Source of the DNA: Exilibacterium tricleocarpae
Lineage (GTDB): Bacteria > Pseudomonadota > Gammaproteobacteria > Pseudomonadales > Cellvibrionaceae
Assembly (NCBI RefSeq): GCF_007004655.1
Contig: NZ_ML660107.1
Coordinates: forward strand, 54,681 to 118,680
Length of the DNA: 64,000 nt
Direction: 5' to 3'
Position numbers and translations under genes: made by a program
In this document: positions 35,441 to 44,642 of the stretch, one piece after another
Layout of the letters: every line of letters starts with the position of its first letter
Position numbering within the stretch: position 1 is the stretch's first letter
The notes under the pieces: generated by a model
Databases searched by the model: none
The model's input: only the letters and a program-made list of their open reading frames with translations
Told to the model about the DNA's origin: nothing

Positions 35441-35698
35441 ATGCGGGACCAACTCAACGATCTCCTCACCAAGCTCAACCGGGAAATCGACGCCCACGAT
35501 CAACTCGACGACGAGCAGCGCGAACAGTTGCGGGCTCTGTCAAACCATATCGACGCACTGCTTTACGCCGAAGAGCAGCCCGGCGACAGCGAGCACGAAC
35601 CGATCCAGGAATCCATTGTTATGCTCGAGGACAAGTTTCCCCGGGTCACTGCGCTGCTCAGGGAAGTGCAACAGGTTTTAATCAACATAGGCGTATAG
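35441..35698 (+). CDS. DUF4404 family protein
   Basis: An 85-residue acidic, helical cytoplasmic protein. MRDQLNDLLTKLNREIDAHDQL then DDEQREQLRALSNHID and EDKFPRVTALLREVQQVLINIGV fit DUF4404, a small family of unknown role common in gammaproteobacteria. Start ATG 35441 follows a purine-rich CAGGGGACAG stretch. It is transcribed divergently from typA, and convergent to ogt. Confidence 0.85.
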   Translation: MRDQLNDLLTKLNREIDAHDQLDDEQREQLRALSNHIDALLYAEEQPGDSEHEPIQESIVMLEDKFPRVTALLREVQQVLINIGV

Positions 35699-35798
35699 AT
35701 ACAACGTTTTAAACCAGGAGTTTTAAACCAGGGGTAAGCAGGGGTTTGAAAGCAGCGGTTTCAAACCGGAATACAGGCTGCGCAAGCCGTGCACTCAC

Positions 35799-36281
35799 TC
35801 AACACAGGCGCCGCAGGGCGCTTTCATGGTCCAACAGCCACTGCTTGATAGGCACACCGCCGGCAAAACCGGTCAACGAGCCATTGCTGCCGATAACCCG
35901 GTGACAGGGGATCACCACCGGCAGCCGATTGCGGCCGTTGGCGGCACCCACCGCCCGCACCGCCTTGGGTTTGCCGATACGTTGCGCCAGGGTTTGATAA
36001 CTGATGGTTTCGCCGTAGGGAATTGCCTGCAACGCCTCCCATACCTGGCGCTGAAATTCCGTACCCAGTAATGCCAGCGGCAGGTCAAACTGCTTGAGTT
36101 CCCCCTTGAAGTAAGCGGCCAGTTGTTTTTTGGCCTCACGCAGCGGTTTCTCCTGTTGCTCCCAATCGGCCTGGATCGGCCGCGGGCGCTCGCCGTCCTG
36201 GAACTCGACAAAGTGCAACCCGTCATCGCCACCCGCTATCAAAAGGGGTCCGCAAGGGGTTTCGAGGTAGTCGTAGTGCAT
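35799..36281 (-). CDS. ogt: Methylated-DNA-protein-cysteine methyltransferase
   Basis: A 160-residue DNA repair protein. PYGETISYQTLAQRIGKPKAVRAVGAANG (quoted in part: helix-turn-helix with the RAVG Arg finger) precedes LPVVIPCHRVIGSNGSLTGF, where the Cys of PCHRV accepts the alkyl group from O6-methylguanine or O4-methylthymine. Length and N-terminal domain fit Ogt. It lies downstream of the Ada/AlkA fusion on the same strand with only 139 bases between, almost filled by the 8-bp array. The pair gives direct reversal plus base excision of alkylation damage. Confidence 0.93.
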   Translation of the reverse strand: MHYDYLETPCGPLLIAGGDDGLHFVEFQDGERPRPIQADWEQQEKPLREAKKQLAAYFKGELKQFDLPLALLGTEFQRQVWEALQAIPYGETISYQTLAQRIGKPKAVRAVGAANGRNRLPVVIPCHRVIGSNGSLTGFAGGVPIKQWLLDHESALRRLC

Positions 36282-36315
36282 AAACCTGGCTCCTTAAATA
36301 ACTATCGTGATCATG

Positions 36316-36411
36316 GGTCCGCAGGTCCGCAGGTCCGCAGGTCCGCAGGTCCGCAGGTCCGCAGGTCCGCAGGTCCGCAGGTCCGCAGGTCCGCAGGTCC
36401 GCAGGTCCACA
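36316..36411. repeat. 8-bp tandem repeat array, 12 copies
   Basis: Unit GGTCCGCA: eleven perfect copies plus one variant (GGTCCACA), 96 bases. It begins 10 bases after the stop of the Ada/AlkA gene and ends 35 bases before the start of ogt (both on the minus strand), so it occupies the ogt leader. A unit of 8 bases in perfect copies is prone to slippage. No coding role: the frames through it give simple repeats in every phase. Confidence 0.95.
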
Positions 36412-36420
36412 GCGGCGAGC

Positions 36421-37902
36421 TTACGCCAGCGTCTGCCACAGGTACATAACTGCATAGGCGCGCCAGGGCCGCCAGGCCTCGGCCCGCTGCGACAACTCCC
36501 TGACACCGGCCTGCGGCTCGACTCGCTGCAGCGCTTTCAACAACCCCAGGTCCCCTTCGGGAAACGCGTCCGGCTCACTCAGTCCGCGCATGGCGATATA
36601 GTGCGCGGTCCAGGGACCGATGCCCGGCAGGGCCTGCAACTGCGCCAGGCAGGTCGCCAGATCCATGCCGCGCTCCAGTTGCAGATCGCCGGCGGCCATG
36701 GCGGCCCCTATCTGCTGCAGCGTGCGGATGCGCCGCCCGGTGATCCCAAGACCATTCAGGTCGGCCTGCGCCAATTGTGAAGGTGTCGGAAACGCATGGG
36801 TCAGGCCGACATCACTGGCGGCGTCGGCAGCCAGCGGTTGTCCGCAGCGCTCGACAATACGCGCCGCAAAGGTGCGTGCCGCCTTTACCGAGACCTGCTG
36901 TCCCAGCACGGCCCGCACCACCAGTTCAAACGGCTCCCAGGCGCCGGGCAGGCGCAGCCCCGGTACGGCGGCCACAGTCTCTGCCAGCAGCGGGTCCTGT
37001 GCCAGCACCTCGGCGACGGCGGCTGGGCTGGCATCCAGGTCGAACAACAGGCGCACCCTGTTCACCACCTGGGTCAACAGCGCACTGTCGATACCCTCTA
37101 TGGCCAGTTGCAGGCAGTGTTTGCCGGGCACCTGGCTGACGGCGATCGTGCCCAGGCTCGTCCCCACTCTGATCACTCGCCGGTAACTGTCATCATCCAC
37201 CGATTCCACCCCGGGAATGGCCCGGGTAGTGAAAAAATCCAGCAGTTGCCGCCAGGCATAGGGCGGCCGGTAGTGCAGCAACAGCCGCAAACCAGCCTGC
37301 GCCCGCGGGCCGGCCTGGGCACGGCGATAGTCTCCCGGCGTCATCTCAAACGCCCGGCGAAACCCGGTGTTGAATTGGCGCACACTCTTAAAACCCGCCG
37401 CCAGTGCCAATTCACCGATCGGCAGCCTGGTTTCGCGCAACAGTTGCCGCGCAAAAGCCAGCCGCTGGGTGGTCGCGACCACTTTCGGCGCCGCGCCCAA
37501 ATGGCGGGCAAACAGACGTCGCAGGTGCCTGTCGGTAATCCCCAGGCGTTGTGCCAGGGCCTCAGTGGAGTTGTCGTTGAGGGCCCCGGCCCGAATCAGC
37601 TTTAAGGCGCGCCTGACGCAGGCTTCAGTGCCACTCCAGGCAGCACTGTCCGGCGCCACCTCGGGGCGGCAGCGCAGGCAGGGACGCAGGCCCGCCGCCG
37701 CAGCCGCGGCGGCGGAGTGAAAATACACCACATTGCGGGCCTTGGGGGCCGGCGCCGGACAGATCGGCCGGCAGTAGATACCGGTGGACAACACACCGGT
37801 GAAAAAGCGCCCGTCGAAGCGCGGGTCGCGCGACAATCGCGCCCGCTCGTACTGCGCGATCTGGTCGGCGTCGTGGATGGGGGGTTCCGGTGCGGCAGAC
37901 AT
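36421..37902 (-). CDS. Ada N-terminal / AraC / AlkA fusion, DNA-3-methyladenine glycosylase II
   Basis: A 493-residue protein with three parts. Residues about 15-85: Ada zinc domain, with the Cys in TGIYCRPICPAPAP and RPCLRCRPEV as ligands; the first Cys is the methyl acceptor from phosphotriesters. Residues about 90-185: AraC-type DNA-binding domain (ALAQRLGITDRHLRRLFARHLG, FKSVRQFNTGFRRAF). Residues about 200-490: AlkA N-domain and HhH-GPD, LQALPGIGPWTAHYIAMRGL followed by the catalytic Asp in EPDAFPEGDLGL. It should sense methylation and excise alkylated bases; it lacks the Ada methyltransferase domain, supplied by ogt next to it. Confidence 0.93.
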   Translation of the reverse strand: MSAAPEPPIHDADQIAQYERARLSRDPRFDGRFFTGVLSTGIYCRPICPAPAPKARNVVYFHSAAAAAAAGLRPCLRCRPEVAPDSAAWSGTEACVRRALKLIRAGALNDNSTEALAQRLGITDRHLRRLFARHLGAAPKVVATTQRLAFARQLLRETRLPIGELALAAGFKSVRQFNTGFRRAFEMTPGDYRRAQAGPRAQAGLRLLLHYRPPYAWRQLLDFFTTRAIPGVESVDDDSYRRVIRVGTSLGTIAVSQVPGKHCLQLAIEGIDSALLTQVVNRVRLLFDLDASPAAVAEVLAQDPLLAETVAAVPGLRLPGAWEPFELVVRAVLGQQVSVKAARTFAARIVERCGQPLAADAASDVGLTHAFPTPSQLAQADLNGLGITGRRIRTLQQIGAAMAAGDLQLERGMDLATCLAQLQALPGIGPWTAHYIAMRGLSEPDAFPEGDLGLLKALQRVEPQAGVRELSQRAEAWRPWRAYAVMYLWQTLA

Positions 37903-38003
37903 AGCGATATCCCTGAAAAATCGGGGTTATCTTACCGCCTGTCCGGGCATAATACTCGCCGTTTCCGGACCTGTTTAGCCGCCTACCGGCGGCGCAATCG
38001 CAG

Positions 38004-38657
38004 CTAGCGTATCAGTTGGCGCGACAGTATCGGCTTGGCAGGTTCGCAGTTTTGGCGGCACACCGGCCGGCGCCCGGCGCTGTCAAAGCCCACGGGTTTG
38101 ATATGGCCGTAGCGTTGTTGTAGAGAGTTGCGTTGTTGTAGAGAGTTGCGTTGTTGGTGAGAAGCGTTGCGCTGGCGGGCGGCAGCATGCTGTTTGCGCT
38201 GGTGGGGATACTTATACTTCTCCGGTATCCGGGGCTTGAGCCGGCAGTGCCCGCCGCTGCAGCGGACCCGCCGCTGGTAGCGCGCCGGCAAATAGCTATA
38301 GCTCACCGGTGTATACAACAGCGGCACCTCGGTCGATACCGCGTCGGCTGCCGCCGAACCACCGCCGTCGGGATTCAACAAAATGGCTGTGGGCTGTGAC
38401 TTGACCTTGGTACGCTGCAACTGCGGGGGGAAATTCTCCAGCCCGTCGCTGGACAGCAGATTGAGTTCGGGCAGCGCCTTCATCTGCTCAACCACCCGGT
38501 CGACCGGCGCGGTGTCACTGTAATGGGTGCGTCCTTTCTCATCCACCCATTTGAACACCGGCTGAGCCTGGGCAAGCGCTGCCAGCGCCAGGCCGGCCAA
38601 CAGTGCAATACCACGTCCAAGCCCCGGACCCGGTGCTATCAAACTTGTGTTTTGCAT
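38004..38657 (-). CDS. DUF4124 protein with repeated Gln-Arg tail
   Basis: A 217-residue exported protein; signal peptide to about residue 31 (AALAQAQP). FKWVDEKGRTHYSDTAP at 35-51 is the DUF4124 core. The C-terminal third is basic and low in complexity: NSLQQR repeats coded by an 18-base unit (GCGTTGTTGTAGAGAGTT on the plus strand, near 38111-38160). The role of DUF4124 proteins is unknown; a second one lies at 44082 beside ntrB. The tail looks recently expanded. Confidence 0.8.
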   Translation of the reverse strand: MQNTSLIAPGPGLGRGIALLAGLALAALAQAQPVFKWVDEKGRTHYSDTAPVDRVVEQMKALPELNLLSSDGLENFPPQLQRTKVKSQPTAILLNPDGGGSAAADAVSTEVPLLYTPVSYSYLPARYQRRVRCSGGHCRLKPRIPEKYKYPHQRKQHAAARQRNASHQQRNSLQQRNSLQQRYGHIKPVGFDSAGRRPVCRQNCEPAKPILSRQLIR

Positions 38658-38881
38658 CGCTTTACCCCCTTGGCGCCGCTACTTAGGATTCTGATCCCGC
38701 CGCGCTCTGTGAGTTCAACCGGGGCCGGGTCGCTCAGTCTGAGCCGCTGGGGCCCAGTCGCTTAAGCCACTTCACTTGAGCCGCACAATTTAAACCACAC
38801 CAGTCAAACCAAATCACTCGCCCAGTAGTGACTGAAACCCGGCCCGCTTAGCTTGTGCCACTGCTCGAGCCAGCACAGCGG

Positions 38882-39343
38882 TTACAGAGGCCACCCAAAC
38901 ACGCCCCCCTCCTCGCGCTGAATCGCCTTGGTTTTTTGCTCCTTATCCTCCGCTATGCTGAATTGCGCCACTGTGGCGCGCTCACCGCGGGTGAGACAGT
39001 TGACGTGGAAAGACTTAGTCACGCCCTTACGATCCCCACTGTCGTACAACTCGGCGATAAAGAAGACCTTGTAGCGCTTGTCCATACTATCAAAACGCGT
39101 CGAGTGTGTATCGACAGCCAGCGCCTTGATACGGCTACCCAACTCTGCGCGGGCATATTTTTCGCACTCCACCTGCGCATCCGTCAAGGTCACCGTCTGG
39201 TAGCCCAGTCCCGGCTCGTCGCCCGAGGCGGTAGCGCTCGTCAGTGAACCGCTGAAATATAGAGTGGCACCACTGGAGACAAGCAGGATACCGAGCACGG
39301 CGGCGACCAGGAAGATCGTTTCAGTTCGCGTTGATTTTGCCAT
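38882..39343 (-). CDS. Single-helix membrane protein, unknown
   Basis: A 153-residue protein with one membrane helix at about residues 10-31 (IFLVAAVLGILLVSSGATLYF) kept as an anchor, and a periplasmic part with two Cys (VECEKYA and FHVNCLTRGE), probably a disulfide. No family recognised. It begins 16 bases after the thiI stop on the same strand, so it is very likely co-transcribed with thiI. Confidence 0.65.
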   Translation of the reverse strand: MAKSTRTETIFLVAAVLGILLVSSGATLYFSGSLTSATASGDEPGLGYQTVTLTDAQVECEKYARAELGSRIKALAVDTHSTRFDSMDKRYKVFFIAELYDSGDRKGVTKSFHVNCLTRGERATVAQFSIAEDKEQKTKAIQREEGGVFGWPL

Positions 39344-39359
39344 TGGATCTGCTCAGCCT

Positions 39360-40835
39360 CTAGTTGCCGGCTCCGGGTCGGTATACGCCCACATTATCAA
39401 AGCCCTCTTCGCGCAGGTGCGCGGCGTGCAATTGACTCATGACGCCTCTATCACAGTATAGTAAATACTCACGCCGGGTACTGAGGTCGGGAAATACCGT
39501 GTTCAGCCGGTAAAACGGCACCTTTTCCACCGCCGCCCCGTCGATCCTGAGCGGCTTGAGTTCTTCTTCGTCAGGATGGCGGATATCGATAACCACGGTA
39601 TCGCCCCGGCTGCGGGCAGCCAGGTCCGTCACCACCTCGATGTCAACGCCTCTCGAGAGGTCATCGACCACCTGATCGATAGTTTTAATGTTGCGCTGCG
39701 CCAGTGCCGCCTCCAATACGGCGAAGTCAAACCTGGACTCCTCCTGCTCGATCCGATCGCGCCGGGCGCGGGTTGTCGGTCTGGCCGAAATAACACCACA
39801 GTACTCCGGCATATTGGCAGCAAATTCTTCGGTGCCGATCTGCCGCGCGATGGTGATAATGTCATTTTTGTCGGTGGCTATCAGCGGGCGCAGTACCAGC
39901 GTGTCGGTAACGCTGTCGATAACACTGAGGTTGGGCAGCGTCTGGCTCGATACCTGGGCAATCGCCTCACCGGTAACCAGCGCCCCCACCCCCATCTCCC
40001 GAGCCATGCGGCTGGCGGCGCGCAGCATCATCCGTTTCAGCACCACCCCCATCTGGGCATTGTCCACCTGCTGTAAGATTTCGCCGACAACGCCCTCGAA
40101 AGGTATGGTCACAAATTTCACCCGATGGGAGGCGCCAAACTTGCGCCAGAGGTAGAACGCCACCTCCTTGACCCCGACTTCGTGGGCCCGACCGCCGATA
40201 TTGAAAAAACAAAAATGGGTGCGAATGCCCCGCTTCATCATCAGGTAGCTGGCGACGGTGGAGTCGAAACCGCCGGACACCAGCGACAGCACCGGCTCCT
40301 GGGTACCCAGGGGAAAACCGCCGAGACCGGGCCGCTGGCGCCGCACCACATAGAGCCGGTCGTCGCGAATCTCCAGCCTCACGACAATATCGGGGTTTTT
40401 GAGCTTGACGCCCGCGGCCCGGGTCTGCTCCCTGAGACCACCACCGATGTAGCGCTCCACATCGATCGAGGAAAATTCGTGGCGGCCGTTGCGCTTGACC
40501 CGCACGGAGAACGTCTTATGCGCCAGCGCCTCCCCCCAGACCGCCATGGTCTTGGCGAGAATATCCTCCATATCCCCCAGTGGATGCACCTCGACCCGGG
40601 CAAAATTGGCAATACCCGGGGTGTGAGAAAGAACGTCCTCTACCTGCCCGCAGAGGTCGTTATCGGCCCGCTCGGTACTGATCTCGATTTTCTCCCAGTC
40701 CCGCTGCACCCTGATGCCCGGGTCCAGGGGCCGCAGTAAATGGCGCAGATTATCGCGTAACTGTTTAGTGAACCGCCGGCGCACCGGCGCACTTTTGATA
40801 GTAATTTCCGGAAATAATTTGACGATGAAGTGCAT
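39360..40835 (-). CDS. thiI: tRNA 4-thiouridine synthase ThiI with rhodanese domain
   Basis: A 491-residue enzyme. N-terminal ferredoxin-like/THUMP region (EITIKSAPVRRRFTKQL, FSVRVKRNGRHEFSSIDVER), PP-loop LSLVSGGFDSTVASYLMMKRG (SGGxDS) for adenylation, and a C-terminal rhodanese with DTVVIDIRHPDEEE and LLYCDRGVMSQLHA, where the Cys carries persulfide. It makes 4-thiouridine in tRNA and, in many bacteria, supplies sulfur for thiamine. Length fits the long form found in gammaproteobacteria. Lies between the accessory repair genes and glnA, as in Pseudomonas where it follows typA. Confidence 0.95.
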   Translation of the reverse strand: MHFIVKLFPEITIKSAPVRRRFTKQLRDNLRHLLRPLDPGIRVQRDWEKIEISTERADNDLCGQVEDVLSHTPGIANFARVEVHPLGDMEDILAKTMAVWGEALAHKTFSVRVKRNGRHEFSSIDVERYIGGGLREQTRAAGVKLKNPDIVVRLEIRDDRLYVVRRQRPGLGGFPLGTQEPVLSLVSGGFDSTVASYLMMKRGIRTHFCFFNIGGRAHEVGVKEVAFYLWRKFGASHRVKFVTIPFEGVVGEILQQVDNAQMGVVLKRMMLRAASRMAREMGVGALVTGEAIAQVSSQTLPNLSVIDSVTDTLVLRPLIATDKNDIITIARQIGTEEFAANMPEYCGVISARPTTRARRDRIEQEESRFDFAVLEAALAQRNIKTIDQVVDDLSRGVDIEVVTDLAARSRGDTVVIDIRHPDEEELKPLRIDGAAVEKVPFYRLNTVFPDLSTRREYLLYCDRGVMSQLHAAHLREEGFDNVGVYRPGAGN

Positions 40836-41040
40836 AAAAAGGTCTGATCTTGTGCTCGTACAGCCCGCCGGGGGATGGCCCCGGGCGGCCCCGGCAGCAA
40901 AAACGCCGGGATCGTGAATTAGAGTTGTGCAGTATATTCTCTTCTGCCGGGGGCGCGATTATAATGCACGCTCGCAATTTGCACACAAATTCGACACAGA
41001 TCTTGCCTGCTCTCCGGTTACAACCTCTGTCTGCTTTTTT

Positions 41041-41090
41041 TTGGTGCATGCAGCCCTGCAAAGCCCTGTTTTGGTGCGCGCCTTTGGTGC
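41041..41090. promoter_or_regulatory. Probable NtrC enhancer region of glnA
   Basis: Three copies of TTGGTGC lie at 41041-41047, 41071-41077 and 41084-41090. TGGTGC is the half-site of the NtrC operator (TGCACCA-N-TGGTGCA). The copies lie 85-135 bases upstream of the sigma-54 promoter, the usual enhancer distance. The opposite half-sites are degenerate, so binding strength is uncertain. Confidence 0.5.
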
Positions 41091-41174
41091 ACCTCGCCGC
41101 GGACCGCAGTCGGCAGTTAGCGAAACCCTTGCTTTATCAAGCGAGTTTAGTAAGCACGAGGGCATAGCGGTAAG

Positions 41175-41190
41175 TGGCACATATTTTGCC
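41175..41190 (+). promoter_or_regulatory. Sigma-54 promoter of glnA
   Basis: TGGCAC, five bases, TTGCC: GG and GC are exactly ten bases apart as required for -24/-12 promoters. Transcription would start near 41200, about 80 bases ahead of the glnA start. With the upstream NtrC-like half-sites and the linked ntrBC pair this is the expected nitrogen-controlled promoter. Confidence 0.85.
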
Positions 41191-41281
41191 CCTACTGATA
41201 GCTCTAAGTTGTTAACGCTGAGTTCTGAACACTCTAGATTCAATAACCCATATTTTGTCCCGGCCACTGTGGAGGACCGCA

Positions 41282-42688
41282 ATGTCAGAGAAGACTCTGA
41301 ACCTGATAAAAGAAAGTGAAGCCCGCTGGGTGGACCTGCGATTTACCGACACCAAGGGTAAGGAGCAGCACGTCTCTATTCCCATCTCTGAAGTCAGCGA
41401 GGACTTCTTCGAAGAAGGCAAGATGTTCGATGGCTCTTCCATCGCCGGCTGGAAAGGTATTAACGAATCGGACATGATCCTGATGCCCGACGACAGCACT
41501 GCCGTACTCGACCCTTTTACCGACGAGCCGACCGTCATTCTGCGCTGCGACATCGTCGAACCGGCCACCGGCCAGGGCTACGAGCGCGACCCCCGCTCCA
41601 TCGCCGAACGCGCCGAGGAATACCTGAAGGCCTCGGGTCTGGGCGATGCCGCCTATTTTGGCCCGGAGCCTGAGTTTTTCGTCTTCGACGACATCAAGTG
41701 GGGCTCGGATATGTCCGGCGCCTTTTACAAGATCAACTCTGAAGAAGCCGCCTGGGCCTCAGAGCACAGCTTTGACGACGGCAATATGGGTCACCGCCCC
41801 GGCGTCAAAGGCGGCTACTTTCCGGTGCCCCCGGTAGACTCCCTGCACGACATCCGCGCCGCCATGTGTGCGGCCATGGAGCAAATGGGGCTGGACGTGG
41901 AAGTGCACCACCACGAAGTGGGCACCGCCGGCCAGTGTGAGATCGGGGTCAAGTTCAACACCCTGGTGAAAAAAGCCGACGAGGTGCAAATCCTCAAATA
42001 TTGCGTCCACAATGTGGCCCATGCCTACGGCAAAACCGCGACGTTTATGCCCAAGCCCCTGGTCGGTGACAACGGCAACGGCATGCACTGCCACCAGTCG
42101 TTCTGGAAAGACGGTGAAAACCAGTTCGCCGGCGACGGTTACTCGGGACTGTCGGAAACCGCACTCCACTACGTCGGCGGTATCATCAAGCACGCCAAGG
42201 CCATCAATGCGTTTTCCAACGCCTCCACCAACTCCTACAAGCGCCTGATTCCGGGCTTCGAAGCGCCGGTGATGCTGGCCTACTCGGCCCGCAACCGCTC
42301 CGCCTCCATTCGCATACCCTACGTCTCGTCACCCAAGGGCAAGCGGATCGAGGTGCGTTTCGGCGATCCCACCGCCAATCCTTACCTGATGTTTGCCGCC
42401 ATGTTGATGGCCGGTATCGACGGTGTCAAAAACAAGCTTCACCCCGGCGATGCCGCCGACAAGGACCTCTACGACCTGCCGGCAGAGGAAGCGGCGGAAA
42501 TCCCGCAGGTCTCCGGCAGCCTGCGCGAGGCGCTGGCGGCACTGGATGAGGACCGCGCCTTCCTGACCGCCGGCGGCGTTTTCAGCGACGATATGATCGA
42601 CGCCTATATCGCGCTGAAAATGGATGAAGTCTATGCGGTAGAGCACACCACTCACCCGATTGAGTTCGACCTGTACTACTCCGTGTAA
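41282..42688 (+). CDS. glnA: Glutamine synthetase type I
   Basis: A 468-residue enzyme that makes glutamine from glutamate, ammonia and ATP. Typical blocks: [18 protein letters not shown], the [11 protein letters not shown] loop, [17 protein letters not shown] (metal ligands), [10 protein letters not shown], and [10 protein letters not shown]. The adenylylation site is Tyr in [10 protein letters not shown], so activity should be controlled by GlnE. GGAGG precedes ATG 41282; a longer in-frame start at 41255 is not needed. Sigma-54 promoter upstream, intrinsic terminator downstream. Forms the nitrogen block with ntrBC. Confidence 0.97.
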   Translation: MSEKTLNLIKESEARWVDLRFTDTKGKEQHVSIPISEVSEDFFEEGKMFDGSSIAGWKGINESDMILMPDDSTAVLDPFTDEPTVILRCDIVEPATGQGYERDPRSIAERAEEYLKASGLGDAAYFGPEPEFFVFDDIKWGSDMSGAFYKINSEEAAWASEHSFDDGNMGHRPGVKGGYFPVPPVDSLHDIRAAMCAAMEQMGLDVEVHHHEVGTAGQCEIGVKFNTLVKKADEVQILKYCVHNVAHAYGKTATFMPKPLVGDNGNGMHCHQSFWKDGENQFAGDGYSGLSETALHYVGGIIKHAKAINAFSNASTNSYKRLIPGFEAPVMLAYSARNRSASIRIPYVSSPKGKRIEVRFGDPTANPYLMFAAMLMAGIDGVKNKLHPGDAADKDLYDLPAEEAAEIPQVSGSLREALAALDEDRAFLTAGGVFSDDMIDAYIALKMDEVYAVEHTTHPIEFDLYYSV

Positions 42689-42710
42689 GCGCCGCTCACC
42701 CGGCGACAAA

Positions 42711-42742
42711 AAACCCGATGCGGCTCCCGCATCGGGTTTTTT
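42711..42742 (+). terminator. Intrinsic terminator of glnA, bidirectional
   Basis: AAACCCGATGCGG and CCGCATCGGGTTT pair perfectly around CTC, followed by TTTTT; the A-run on the other side allows use by the minus-strand histidine kinase gene too. It begins 22 bases after the glnA stop. Confidence 0.93.
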
Positions 42743-42792
42743 ATGTCGGGTGGCAACACTGCATCTCTGCGGAACCGGCCGCCGGGCAATGT

Positions 42793-43989
42793 TTACGCTT
42801 TGTCAGGCAAAGTGAAATAAAAGCTCGAACCGACCCCCGGCTCCGACTCCACCTCCATTTCGCCGCCGTGGCGGGTCACGATCTCATGGCACAGGATGAT
42901 GCCGAGACCCGTGCCTTTTTCGCCTGCCGTGCCGGGGGTGGAGGCATAGTTGTCAATGTCGAACAGCCGCGCCTGCCGGGCGGCCGGGATACCGAGACCT
43001 CTATCGCTGACGGCGACGCGCGCGGCAGCGTCGTCTCTTTCACACGCCACGGTTACCTCGCCGCCGCTGCTGGAGAATTTAATGCCGTTGAGCACCAGGT
43101 TGTAGAGCAGCGACTGCAACAGCGGCGGATCGGCATAAACCGGTGTGCCCGTTTTTACCAGTGAGCGCAGCGCGACACCTTTTTCCACCGATTGTTGATC
43201 CAGCAAGGCGAACACCCGCTCGACGGCGACGTTGAGATCGACGTCCTCAGGGGTGTAAACCATACCGCCAAGCTGAAACCGGGACCAGTCCAGCAGGTTG
43301 GCCAACAGGTCGTGGGCCTGGGTGGAAGCGCGGTGCAGGCCATCGACAATCGCGACGATTTTCGCCGGCGCCAAGGTGGCGGCCTGGGCTTGCAGCCGCT
43401 CGGTAAAGCCGAGCAACACATTGAACGGGCTCTTCAAATCGTGGGCCAGCAACGAAAAGAAGCGGTCCTTGCGGGCGTTTATATCCTGCATCTGCATGGC
43501 GTAGAGGCGCAGCTCAAGCTGACTGACCACCTGTCGCGACAGCGCCTGCAGGGCGCTGTACTGCCCCGGTTCGAAATCGCGGGGCTCGCGGTCAATAACA
43601 CACAGGGTACCCAGCGCATAGCCGTCACTGGTAATCAAGGGCGCGCCCGCGTAAAAGCGAATGTCCGGTGCCGAGGTGACCAGCGGGTTATCGTGAAACC
43701 GTTTGTCTTTGCGGGCATCGGGCACCACAAACACTTCATCATGCAAGATAGCGTGGGTACAAAATGCCACATCCCGATGGGTCTCCTCGGCGTCCAGACC
43801 CACTTTCGCTTTAAACCACTGCCGCTCGCCGTCCACCAGGCTGATCAGGGCGATCGGCGTGCCGTAAATATGGGCGGCGATTTCCACCAGATCGTCGTAG
43901 GCCGTCTCCGCTTCGGTGTCCAGTATGTTGTAGCGAAGCAGTGCTTCCAGCCGCCGCGGCTCATCCGGCGACATCGGTGCGACGAACAT
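42793..43989 (-). CDS. GAF domain sensor histidine kinase
   Basis: A 398-residue soluble kinase. Residues about 10-160 form a GAF domain of the type seen after LLRYNILDTEAETAYDDL, with HAILHDEVFVVPDARKDKRF and FYAGAPLITSDGYALGTLCVID as core. The H-box is FFSLLAHDLKSPFNVLLGF (phosphorylated His); the ATPase part has the N-box LNGIKFSSSGG, G1 VSDRGLGIP and G2 KGTGLGIIL. No membrane segment and no response regulator beside it: an orphan kinase. ATG 43989 is preceded by AAAGGAG. It interrupts the glnA-ntrBC order in reverse orientation. Confidence 0.9.
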   Translation of the reverse strand: MFVAPMSPDEPRRLEALLRYNILDTEAETAYDDLVEIAAHIYGTPIALISLVDGERQWFKAKVGLDAEETHRDVAFCTHAILHDEVFVVPDARKDKRFHDNPLVTSAPDIRFYAGAPLITSDGYALGTLCVIDREPRDFEPGQYSALQALSRQVVSQLELRLYAMQMQDINARKDRFFSLLAHDLKSPFNVLLGFTERLQAQAATLAPAKIVAIVDGLHRASTQAHDLLANLLDWSRFQLGGMVYTPEDVDLNVAVERVFALLDQQSVEKGVALRSLVKTGTPVYADPPLLQSLLYNLVLNGIKFSSSGGEVTVACERDDAAARVAVSDRGLGIPAARQARLFDIDNYASTPGTAGEKGTGLGIILCHEIVTRHGGEMEVESEPGVGSSFYFTLPDKA

Positions 43990-44081
43990 GACACACTCCT
44001 TTGGTTTTGCGCGGCGAAAAGTATAGACTTTATCCTCAACTCAACTCCAGCCTGGCTGCGAGTGACCCAACGGAGCTCTCC

Positions 44082-44642
44082 ATGCGTTATTCCATGCGTT
44101 ATATTGTGCTTGCAGTGCTGTCATGGTTGCCGTTACCCGGCCAGGCACAGGTCTATAAAACCGTAGACGAAAACGGCAATGTGGTCTACACCGACAACCC
44201 CAGAGCGGTGGAGGGCGAGCAGCCGAAACCCGTCAAACTGCCCGCCATTAACACGCAACCACCACCTGCGGTGATCCCGCGTACCGGGGCCGGGACGGGC
44301 GATGCGGAGGATGAGTCACAACTGCCGACCCGCTACCAATTGTCGGTTAGCAGCCCGACGGACGGTACCTTCGTGCCGCCGGGCCAGCGCGATCTCACCG
44401 TCACCGCCACCCTGGAGCCGCCGCTGTCATCGGAACATCGCCTGGAGGTGATGCTCAATGGCAAAACCGTCGCGCAGGAGGCCGCCGCCACCATCACCCT
44501 GAAGGAGATCACCCGTGGCAGCCACAGCCTGCAGGTGCGGGTAGTAAACAGACAGGGCAAGGTGCTGGGCATTTCAAAGCCGGTCACGGTCCATGTGCGG
44601 CGGGCCACGGTGGCCAAACCTGCCGGTAAGGGCAAAAAGTAG
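44082..44642 (+). CDS. DUF4124 family exported protein
   Basis: A 186-residue protein with signal peptide (RYIVLAVLSWLPLPGQAQ). QVYKTVDENGNVVYTDNP is the DUF4124 core; a Pro-rich linker follows, then a beta-rich domain at about 95-175 (VSSPTDGTFVPPGQRDLTV, HSLQVRVVNRQGK) like an Ig-type fold. The corresponding gene lies between glnA and ntrB in Pseudomonas too. Start ATG 44082 follows CGGAG; ATG 44094 is also possible. Role unknown. Confidence 0.85.
   Translation: MRYSMRYIVLAVLSWLPLPGQAQVYKTVDENGNVVYTDNPRAVEGEQPKPVKLPAINTQPPPAVIPRTGAGTGDAEDESQLPTRYQLSVSSPTDGTFVPPGQRDLTVTATLEPPLSSEHRLEVMLNGKTVAQEAAATITLKEITRGSHSLQVRVVNRQGKVLGISKPVTVHVRRATVAKPAGKGKK

Noticed and set aside
36316..36411. Possible CRISPR array
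   Set aside because: Repeats are directly adjacent with no spacers; the same holds for arrays at 35204, 47594 and 63827.
36123..36506. Open frames coding for RSAGPQV- or CGPADLRT-type repeats
   Set aside because: They only reflect the 8-bp tandem array, which is open in several phases.
40927..41319. 130-codon plus-strand frame in front of glnA
   Set aside because: It runs across the sigma-54 promoter and into glnA in another phase; no family motif.
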